This document shows, in pieces, positions 27,166 to 33,462 of a stretch of 64,000 bases of DNA. The notes beneath the pieces were generated by a model, which saw only the letters and a list, made by a program, of their open reading frames with translations, made no database searches and had not been told where the DNA came from. The stretch spans positions 1,426,001 to 1,490,000 of the forward strand of contig OY770025.1 of assembly GCA_963669435.1 (NCBI GenBank), given 5' to 3'. Source of the DNA: CALJFL01 sp963669435. Its GTDB lineage: Bacteria; Pseudomonadota; Gammaproteobacteria; Pseudomonadales; Halieaceae. The translations under genes and the position numbers were made by a program. How positions within the stretch are numbered: position 1 is the first letter of the stretch; each line of letters starts with the position of its first letter.

Positions 27166-28056
27166 TTAGTCAGTAGGCCCACCGACTTCCCAGTTTTTCG
27201 GAACTCGCCCAACCAGTAGTTTGACCAGCCGAATCTCTTCAGCGAAATATGCATCCAGGGTCTTGGACATTTCGGGGTCAATCACAGTCCGCGTATCTGG
27301 TTGGAGATTAAGTTTGTAAAAGATGCTGAGAAGACCCAAGTTCATGCTGGGCAAGATCGCATTTTTCAACTGAACCAAGCGCCCCAGAAGGTTGCGCGCC
27401 GTGTATGAACGCACTCTGCGCTTGGGATTCATATGTAGAAACTTGGGAACGAAAGAGTCATCAACCCCTAGGAACTGCGCAACCTCCCTATATCCACCGT
27501 GAGGGTCGGCAAGAACCTCCTCCATGAAGAGCACGAGCACACGGTCTCTTGAGGCTACTTCAAGAACTTTCTCCAATTGGCTTCCGACGCTGCATACTTC
27601 CCCATACTGGTATAACTTTGGGTTAAAAGCTGCCGGTGGAAGAAAATTGCCCCGAGCGCGCTCCTCCTGCAATGCCCAAGCACTTGCAAACTCTAATTGG
27701 TCCTCTGTTTCCCTTAGCATATGTAAATACCATGAGAAGCACATATCCTGTGGTCGGCGTAGCATTACTACAAACTTGGCATTTGGCTGGTACCTCAAGA
27801 TTTCCGGGACTGCGACTTCGGATCGAAGGTAGACCGTAGAACCCTCCCCAACCGCCAGGTGTTGCTCTCCGGCATCCGCGAATAAACTCTCATAACTCTT
27901 ATGTTTATATCTACGGGGCTGGCCGGAGTCGGTGGCAAAATGCCAGGGCTCTTTCGGGTAGGAAAAGAATACCTGTGGATGTTGAGCCAACCAGTTAGCA
28001 AGTGAGGTTGTTCCCGACTTTGGAGCACCAATCAAAAAGAAGTTGGGCTTGCGCAT
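27166..28056 (-). CDS. Sulfotransferase family protein
   Basis: A 296-residue protein with APKSGTTSL (residues 10-18) as the 5'-phosphosulfate loop. RRPQDMCFSWYLHML (about 100-114) is the 3'-phosphate motif. It has the length and layout of bacterial heparan-type (NDST-like) sulfotransferases. It converges on the first sulfotransferase; the two are not close copies. Just downstream of its start lies the truncated outer-membrane gene, so this is the last gene of the cassette. Confidence 0.88.
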   Translation of the reverse strand: MRKPNFFLIGAPKSGTTSLANWLAQHPQVFFSYPKEPWHFATDSGQPRRYKHKSYESLFADAGEQHLAVGEGSTVYLRSEVAVPEILRYQPNAKFVVMLRRPQDMCFSWYLHMLRETEDQLEFASAWALQEERARGNFLPPAAFNPKLYQYGEVCSVGSQLEKVLEVASRDRVLVLFMEEVLADPHGGYREVAQFLGVDDSFVPKFLHMNPKRRVRSYTARNLLGRLVQLKNAILPSMNLGLLSIFYKLNLQPDTRTVIDPEMSKTLDAYFAEEIRLVKLLVGRVPKNWEVGGPTD

Positions 28057-28077
28057 AGGCTCTCAGTCAAAAATTCT

Positions 28078-28521
28078 CTACAAAACATGTGTGTCCACAC
28101 CGATACCAGTCTCAGCCAGTGAGCGGGTGATACCGAATGAATACGCAGGCGCGACTGCCACCTGCCAGGAAGCGCTATCCCAGACCTTGAACTTCACCCC
28201 CAGTTCGAGGTTGCCAAAATCGGAATCCTTATCCTGATCATCCAGCTGGGCGAACACGTAGGGGTAGACCGCGGAAATCTGGACTTTGTCTTCGACAACC
28301 CCCAGCGAGACGTCAGCGACTGGAAACTGGTAAACCTTGCCCGCGCCGATACTGGTGGCGGTTGCGGCGGTGATGATCTCCCACTGGCCCTGTTCGAGGA
28401 TGCCTGGGTCTTCTATGGATAGGGGTGGGCCAGCGTGAGACGGCAAAAATCCAGCCTGTATCGAGATGAAAGAAAACAAGAGTAGTTTGTAGATTTTGGA
28501 AGAAAACCGTTGTGTGGACAT
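28078..28521 (-). pseudogene. Truncated copy of the outer-membrane barrel gene
   Basis: An open frame of 147 residues. It starts at ATG 28521 with its own signal peptide (about 31 residues, ending GFLPSHA) and matches the N-terminal half of the mature protein encoded at 21515-22345. It stops at a TAG three bases past the end of homology, so the C-terminal half of the barrel is missing. Such a fragment could not form the complete barrel. It may be the remnant of the gene before the polysaccharide cassette arrived, or the product of a partial duplication. Confidence 0.82.
28081..28444. repeat. Right copy of 364-bp direct repeat
   Basis: Matches 21848-22211 without gaps. The perfect 104-bp core is at 28151-28254. 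Recombination between the two copies would delete the 6.2-kb cassette between them and rejoin one outer-membrane gene. Confidence 0.92.
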
Positions 28522-28531
28522 AGCGCTGGTC

Positions 28532-28550
28532 AAGTGGCCCGCCTGGCGCG
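28532..28550. repeat. Copy of tRNA-Arg 3' end (att-like)
   Basis: The 19-bp sequence aagtggcccgcctggcgcg also occurs at 31102-31120 and, as the real tRNA-Arg 3' end, at 31274-31292, all in the same orientation. It lies 10 bp upstream of the start of the truncated outer-membrane gene. Copies of a tRNA 3' end at a distance are typical of integration events at tRNA genes, but no integrase is present. Confidence 0.7.
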
Positions 28551-28969
28551 GTTAACTGTAACATCTAGTAGATTGTCAATCGCGGTGTATTCTACAGGCC
28601 CGCGGTTACAAGGGGGAGCGCGCGGGTACCACTCCACCGTAGGGCGATGAAATTCAGGGGATTTTCCAGAATCGGCGTCCGAACTTCTTCAGAGCCGAAC
28701 TTGAGATTGCGTTCCGTACGTCAAGTCAAACGGGCGAAGCACTTGAACGATTAGGACTATACTACTAGTGTGTTGAAGTAATCAGGATTCTTCGAATACA
28801 CTCCACTTGCCATAGTGTCTGGCCACGGGGTTGGGTCATTGAGCTGGCTTACACCTACTGACTTAATGTCCCATGGCCTTAGCCGGGCGCGTTTGGTTCG
28901 AGATCGAAGGTTTCATGAAAGCGTCCTGGTGCCCTAAGGAACCAGTCCGAATGTCGAAAAGAGGTCACA
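28551..28969. other. Intergenic region upstream of the DUF3604 gene
   Basis: About 420 bp with no convincing gene. A small atctagtagat foldback follows the tRNA fragment. AAAGAGG just before 28970 is the ribosome site of the next gene. Its promoter must lie here but I cannot place it with confidence. Confidence 0.4.
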
Positions 28970-30910
28970 ATGAAAAACAAGCTACTAAATTTTACGATAC
29001 TTTTGGCCGGACAACTCGCCTTAGTATCACACCTCTATGCCAGCGATGCAGGAGCACCACAACCAGAGCAGCTCGCTAAGCTGTACCCGGGTAAGACCTA
29101 CTCACCCTGGGCACAACGCGCCTTTCCCAGCCAGGTATTCTGGGGAGAGACTCACTTACACACAGGCCTGTCACTGGATGCGGGCTTGTTCGGCAATACC
29201 GTGCTCCATGATGATGCCTATCGGCTAGCCAGGGGCGAGGAAATTGTTTCCTCCACAGGCTTGCCTGTAAAGCTGGCCCGGCCACTGGACTGGCTGGTCA
29301 TTACAGATCACTCCGACATGATGGGAATTGCGACCGATATTCAGGCGGGCACACCCAATATTCTCGCTGTCCCCGAAGGCAAGCGCTGGCATGAAGCTTT
29401 CCAGAAAGGTGGTAGAGAAGCCGGCAAGGCGGCCTTCGAACTCATACAGGCCTTCTCTCAATTCACAGTGCCAGAGAAAATGGTGTCCGATTACTCTCCG
29501 GGGTCGGATCGGTACAACAGCATTTGGGCAGACATTGCCGATGTGGCCGAAGTCTACAATGAGCCCGGTCGATTCACCGCCTTTATTGGCTACGAATGGA
29601 CCTCTGTACCCAAAGGATTCAATTTGCACCGTAATGTGGTCTTGCGAGATGGGGCTGAGCGCGCAAAGCAGGTGATCCCACTCACCACTCAACCCCCTGT
29701 GGGCTCCACTGATCCATTGGACCTATATCAGTGGCTTGAGGACTACGAAACCAAGACAGGCGGGCAGGCCCTGGCGATATCCCACAACGGCAACTTGTCC
29801 AACGGCTGGATGTTCCCCATGAACAAGACCTACGCTGGTGGCAGAGTCAATAAAGAGTATGTGGCTCTTCGTGCAGAGTGGGAGCCCCTGTACGAGGTTA
29901 CCCAGATGAAGGGCGACACAGAAACACACCCCTATCTTTCGCCCAATGACGAGTTTGCCGATTATGGGACCTGGGATGTCGGTAACCTTGATGTGTCCGA
30001 ACTGAAAGAAGAAAAGATGCTCGCTGGTGAATATGCACGCGAGGCACTGAAGAACGGTATGCTTCTGGAGGACAAGCTGGGCGTCAATCCATATAAGTTC
30101 GGCATGGTCGGCGCGACGGATAGTCATACCAGCCTACCGACGGCCGATGAAGACAACTTCTTCGGCAAATCGGTCAGTGTAGAACCTTCCGCGGAGCGGG
30201 TTAATCACCCATTCATCAAGTCTGATCTCGGTGAGATACCGGGCGATCTGATTGTCGCATCCGGCTACCAGGGAATCTGGGCTTCAGAGAACACCCGCGA
30301 GGCGCTTTTTGACGCCATGATGCGTAAGGAAACCTACGCCACCACAGGACCTCGGATTGTAGTGCGTTTTTTCGGTGGTTGGGGCTTTACACTGGCAGAT
30401 CTCCAAAATAGACAGTTGGCCTTTACCGGCTATAGCAAAGGCGTACCTATGGGTGCCGACCTCCCCAACCAGGAAGGCCGGGGTAAAACCTCGCCGAGTT
30501 TCATGTTCTACGCGCTGAGAGACCCCATAGGCGCTAATCTCGATCGATTACAAGTTGTAAAAGGCTGGGTGGATGCGAATGGCAAAACTCAAGAAAAGGT
30601 GTATGACGTTGCCTGGTCGGGAGATCGGAAAATTGGTCAGGACGGCAAGTTGCCTGCGGTCGGTAACACGGTGGATGTTGAATCGGCAAATTGGACCAAC
30701 ACTATAGGAGCCGCAGAATTGATGACGGTCTGGACAGATCCGGAGTTTGACCCGGAGCTGGATGCATTTTATTACGGGCGTGTATTGGAGATTCCTACAC
30801 CCATTTGGTACATGTACGACAAGGTGAGATTGGGGGCCACGTTGCCGGACGGGGTGCCTAAAACTCATCAGGAGCGTGCTTACACTTCCCCAATTTGGTA
30901 CACACCCTAG
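28970..30910 (+). CDS. DUF3604 family secreted protein
   Basis: A 646-residue protein with a signal peptide (first about 24 residues, ending LYA-SD). The fold begins with FWGETHLHTGLSLDAG (about residues 59-74), a PHP-like metal motif. DWLVITDHSDMMG (His/Asp) and GATDSHTSL further along complete a likely metal site. These suggest a periplasmic metal-dependent hydrolase, though DUF3604 has no established reaction. A second family member is at 33463-35298. It sits between tRNA-Arg 3'-end copies. Confidence 0.87.
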   Translation: MKNKLLNFTILLAGQLALVSHLYASDAGAPQPEQLAKLYPGKTYSPWAQRAFPSQVFWGETHLHTGLSLDAGLFGNTVLHDDAYRLARGEEIVSSTGLPVKLARPLDWLVITDHSDMMGIATDIQAGTPNILAVPEGKRWHEAFQKGGREAGKAAFELIQAFSQFTVPEKMVSDYSPGSDRYNSIWADIADVAEVYNEPGRFTAFIGYEWTSVPKGFNLHRNVVLRDGAERAKQVIPLTTQPPVGSTDPLDLYQWLEDYETKTGGQALAISHNGNLSNGWMFPMNKTYAGGRVNKEYVALRAEWEPLYEVTQMKGDTETHPYLSPNDEFADYGTWDVGNLDVSELKEEKMLAGEYAREALKNGMLLEDKLGVNPYKFGMVGATDSHTSLPTADEDNFFGKSVSVEPSAERVNHPFIKSDLGEIPGDLIVASGYQGIWASENTREALFDAMMRKETYATTGPRIVVRFFGGWGFTLADLQNRQLAFTGYSKGVPMGADLPNQEGRGKTSPSFMFYALRDPIGANLDRLQVVKGWVDANGKTQEKVYDVAWSGDRKIGQDGKLPAVGNTVDVESANWTNTIGAAELMTVWTDPEFDPELDAFYYGRVLEIPTPIWYMYDKVRLGATLPDGVPKTHQERAYTSPIWYTP

Positions 30911-30955
30911 CGCGTGGGAAATTGGCCCTGCGGGCTTCTCAGCGATTGGCGCGAT

Positions 30956-31122
30956 TAACCAGAAACAGCCTCTGGGCTGTTTCTGCCCTGCGGGCTCGCC
31001 TAAGGCTCGGTTCAAATGCTGCCGCATTTGTCGAACGGGTGCATTCAACTCGGCCAAACAATCAACTTATGAAAACGCCGACGCGAGGTCGGCATTTTCA
31101 TAAGTGGCCCGCCTGGCGCGAT
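30956..31122. repeat. Hairpin-rich tandem unit downstream of tRNA-Arg, copy B
   Basis: About 167 bp. It has a 10-bp hairpin (30961-30970 with 30975-30984), a GCCC/GGGC hairpin, a CAAATGC/GCATTTG hairpin (31013-31019 with 31024-31030) and a long stem (31066-31082 with 31088-31104). It ends in an 18-nt copy of the tRNA 3' end (31105-31122). Its partner is the unit at 31123-31292. A 9-nt tggcgcgat at 30947-30955 may be the end of a third, decayed unit. Confidence 0.82.
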
Positions 31123-31276
31123 GACTCGTAACAGCCTTAGGCTGTTACGACCCTTCGGGCTTCGGCGCTCTGCGCCTCGGTTCAAATTGCTAGCGCAATT
31201 TGTCGAACGGGTGCATTCGACTCGGCCAAACACTCCACTTATGAAAACGCCGACGCGAGGTCGGCATTTTCATAAG
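31123..31276. repeat. Hairpin-rich tandem unit downstream of tRNA-Arg, copy A
   Basis: The same order of elements as copy B, offset 172 bp. There is a 10-bp hairpin (31127-31136 with 31140-31149), a GGCGC/GCGCC hairpin (31164-31176), CAAATTGC/GCAATTTG (31183-31190 with 31195-31202) and the terminator stem. Several hairpins differ from copy B by paired, compensatory changes, so the secondary structure has been kept while the sequence changed. Confidence 0.82.
31238..31276 (-). terminator. Terminator of tRNA-Arg
   Basis: A 17-bp stem with one mismatch (31238-31254 with 31260-31276) and loop gcgag, directly after the tRNA CCA end. On the minus strand the GC core gtcggc is followed by gttttcat, a weak T-run. 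The dyad even extends through the CCA into 31279. A second copy is at 31066-31104. Confidence 0.75.
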
Positions 31277-31353
31277 TGGCCCGCCTGGCGCGATTCGAAC
31301 GCACGACCTGCCGCTTAGGAGGCGGCTGCTCTATCCAGCTGAGCTACAGGCGG
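31277..31353 (-). tRNA. tRNA-Arg(CCU)
   Basis: 77 nt with encoded CCA (31277-31279). The acceptor stem is CCGCCTG/CAGGCGG with discriminator G. D-arm TAGCTCAGCTGGATAGAGC follows. The anticodon stem is GCCGC/GCGGC with loop CTCCTAA, so anticodon CCT (31317-31319) reads AGG codons. The T-loop is TTCGAAT. The structure is complete and canonical. The gene is surrounded by partial copies of itself on both sides. Confidence 0.96.
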
Positions 31354-31435
31354 GAAATGTAAGAGGGGCGAATTATTCCGTGCTTGCTGCGGCAAGGCAA
31401 GCTTCGCTTGCTGCTGCTCCCGCTCCGCGGTCCGG
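31335..31435. repeat. 101-bp direct repeat covering tRNA 5' end and promoter, copy 1
   Basis: Contains the first 19 nt of tRNA-Arg and its promoter. It is repeated at 31502-31602 (offset 167) with two mismatches. A GCAAGC-TTC-GCTTGC hairpin lies inside at 31397-31411. Confidence 0.9.
31372..31400 (-). promoter_or_regulatory. tRNA-Arg promoter with GC-rich discriminator
   Basis: On the minus strand TTGCCT (31395-31400), 17 bp, AATAAT (31372-31377), then a TCGCCCC discriminator before the transcript start. GC-rich discriminators mark stable-RNA promoters under stringent (ppGpp) control. An identical promoter is found in the duplicated block at 31539-31567. Confidence 0.72.
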
Positions 31436-31520
31436 CCGCCCAGCATAGCTGGACGTCGTTCGGCTGCACTCCAAGCTGTGCTTGGAAAGCATTTGCCTCA
31501 CCCAGCTGAGCTACAGGCGG
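31436..31520 (-). pseudogene. Chimeric tRNA remnant
   Basis: Read on the minus strand, the first 19 nt of tRNA-Arg (31502-31520) follow the duplicated promoter but then change to unrelated sequence. That sequence holds the triloop hairpins CCAAGC-TGT-GCTTGG (31471-31485) and CCAGC-ATA-GCTGG (31440-31452). No anticodon arm or T-arm can be folded. It would be transcribed if the duplicate promoter works, giving a short tRNA-headed RNA. Confidence 0.55.
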
Positions 31521-31602
31521 GAAATATAAGAGGGGCGAATTATTCCGTGCTTGCTGCGGCAAGGCAAGCTTCGCTTGCTGCTGCTCCCGCTCCGCGGCCC
31601 GG
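31502..31602. repeat. 101-bp direct repeat, copy 2
   Basis: The duplicate of 31335-31435 with two mismatches. It carries a complete copy of the tRNA promoter but only 19 nt of tRNA. Confidence 0.9.
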
Positions 31603-31676
31603 TTTGGAAAGAGACCCAAGTAGTATTCACGACCGTATGTGATATACGCTAGCACGTCGCGTTGAGGAGGACCGCA

Positions 31677-32816
31677 ATGAAATTTCGTCGATTATTGGCG
31701 CTCGCTACCGCCGGATACATGTTGTTATCACCCCTGGTTAACGCCGAAACCCCGGCTGCCACGCAGGAGATAATCGACAGCCTGCAATTGCGTACAGGCG
31801 ATAAGCCCATGTCGGATCATTCGGGCTGGGGTCCCCAGCAGGTAACGGTCACTATGCTGCCTGGCTTTTCCAAGCTGTTGCCGGACTATGAATCACAACT
31901 CCAAGCTGCGGCCGGAGACGTTAAATTGGTGTTCGATCGCTCCGGTAGCTTCCGGCTCACCAAGGAGGTACTGGCGGACTCGGACGGTGCCATTGGTTTT
32001 TGCACGCCGGACGCGATAAAGGGCGCTGACGAAAACCTGACCTGGTTTCACAGCTACGCCGTGGGCATGGACCGTTGCACCGGTTTGAGCGATAAGCAGA
32101 AGGAGCGCATCGTCTTCACCAACAGTAAACGGTTGTCAGCGCCAACGATTGCCGAGCACACGATCGCCATGCTGATGTCGATTTCGCGGGGGCTGCCCGC
32201 CTATAGCAGGGCGCAGGCCGATAATCGCTGGGATTCTGACTTGCGATCCGAGGTACGCTTTGGCGAACTCAATGGCAAAACCATGCTGGTTGTGGGACTC
32301 GGAGGCATTGGTACCGAAATAGCCTGGCGGGCGCACGGACTGGGCATGCGAGTCATCGCCACGCGCAATTCTTCACGCAATGGCCCAGACTATGTTGAAT
32401 ACGTTGGTCTGGCGGATGAATTGCACGAACTCGCCGAACGGGCCGATGTCATTGTTAACGCCCTGCCCCTGACTCCGTCCACCCGGGGGTTGTTTAACGA
32501 GGCATTCTTCAAGACGAGTAAGCGTGGGGCGGTCTTCCTGAGCGTGGGTCGCGGGAGGAGTACGGTTACCGACGACCTCGTTGCAGCGCTTGAAAGCGGC
32601 CAGCTTTACGGCGCGGGCCTCGATGTAACCGACCCGGAACCACTGCCCGCGGATAGTCCGCTTTGGCAGATGGATAATGTGATTATCACACCCCACACCT
32701 CAACCGCCGGGATCGACAGCCTGCGCAGGATGGCGGCCATCGCGGTGGAAAATCTACGACGTTATGTGGCCGGTGAACCCATGCTGAATCTGGTGAATAT
32801 TGAAGCGGGTTACTGA
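31677..32816 (+). CDS. D-2-hydroxyacid dehydrogenase with signal peptide
   Basis: A 379-residue protein of the NAD-dependent D-isomer 2-hydroxyacid dehydrogenase family. The NAD motif VVGLGGIGTEIA is near residue 203. The catalytic Arg lies in a stretch like VNALPLTPSTRG/GRGRSTV, Glu in DVTDPEPLP and His in ITPHTS. It starts at ATG 31677, six bases after GAGGAGG, and the first 24 residues (MKFRRLLALATAGYMLLSPL core) form a clear signal peptide. An NAD enzyme outside the cytoplasm is unusual; either the cofactor is bound tightly or the start is misjudged. It lies between tRNA-Arg and a DUF3604 gene. Confidence 0.85.
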   Translation: MKFRRLLALATAGYMLLSPLVNAETPAATQEIIDSLQLRTGDKPMSDHSGWGPQQVTVTMLPGFSKLLPDYESQLQAAAGDVKLVFDRSGSFRLTKEVLADSDGAIGFCTPDAIKGADENLTWFHSYAVGMDRCTGLSDKQKERIVFTNSKRLSAPTIAEHTIAMLMSISRGLPAYSRAQADNRWDSDLRSEVRFGELNGKTMLVVGLGGIGTEIAWRAHGLGMRVIATRNSSRNGPDYVEYVGLADELHELAERADVIVNALPLTPSTRGLFNEAFFKTSKRGAVFLSVGRGRSTVTDDLVAALESGQLYGAGLDVTDPEPLPADSPLWQMDNVIITPHTSTAGIDSLRRMAAIAVENLRRYVAGEPMLNLVNIEAGY

Positions 32817-32828
32817 ACCCGCCTCTGC

Positions 32829-33446
32829 TCACAGGCTCATCATCATAAATCCGGTGAGCGCCGCATTGTTCGGTGATAGCGTGGGCACAACTTCCGAACG
32901 TATTTCCGCCAGCAATTTTTGATAGCCCTGGTAAAAGGCCCATGACGGCGTGGGCTTGTATTGAAGGTCGCTTACCTCAAGAAAAGCGAGAATACCCTTG
33001 GCCGTGGTGGGTTTTACAAAAGCTTCCTTACGGGGGGCGAAGTAGAACGGCACCACTGAGATCACCGACCACTTGGCGATCTTGTGGTGGCTGAGCATGC
33101 CTAGAATTTCCTCAAACCCCTGGCGTTTCTGACGCCCGTAAAGGCGTTTTTCGTACGCTGCGGCAAGCACCTGGCGCTCCCGCGAATTCAGCGCCGCAAT
33201 GAAGTCCCGAAAGCGCGGCTTTTCAAAGCGCGACACCATGGAGGAACGGCTAACCACTTTCAGCAGCGACTCGCAGATGAATTCCGGGCGGTTGAAATTC
33301 TGGCGCGCAAAACATTCCTGGGTAAACGCCACCAACTTGTCCACGTTATGTTTCTTTTTTACCGCAGCCAACTCGGGGTCACCAAAACCTCCCGGATAGC
33401 GTTGCAGAAAGTTCGCCTCTGCCTCGCGCAGTTTTGCGTGATTCAT
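32829..33446 (-). CDS. Conserved-looking hypothetical protein
   Basis: A 205-residue soluble, charged protein with no signal or membrane segment and no motif I recognise. Features are an N-terminal helical part with many Lys and Arg, a middle ISVVPFYFAPRKEAFVKPTT segment and a helical C-terminus. It converges on the dehydrogenase and ends 17 bp before the DUF3604 gene begins on the same strand. Start ATG 33446. Confidence 0.72.
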   Translation of the reverse strand: MNHAKLREAEANFLQRYPGGFGDPELAAVKKKHNVDKLVAFTQECFARQNFNRPEFICESLLKVVSRSSMVSRFEKPRFRDFIAALNSRERQVLAAAYEKRLYGRQKRQGFEEILGMLSHHKIAKWSVISVVPFYFAPRKEAFVKPTTAKGILAFLEVSDLQYKPTPSWAFYQGYQKLLAEIRSEVVPTLSPNNAALTGFMMMSL

Positions 33447-33462
33447 AGATCGGACTCTGTAC

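Noticed and set aside
30956..31290. Possible CRISPR-like or phage repeat array
   Set aside because: Only two units with structured, diverged interiors and no spacers or cas genes; they are tandem duplications around a tRNA.
31436..31501. Possible second tRNA gene (TTCC near GCTT)
   Set aside because: Only the 5' 19 nt are tRNA-like; no anticodon arm, T-arm or acceptor partner can be folded, so it is listed only as a remnant.
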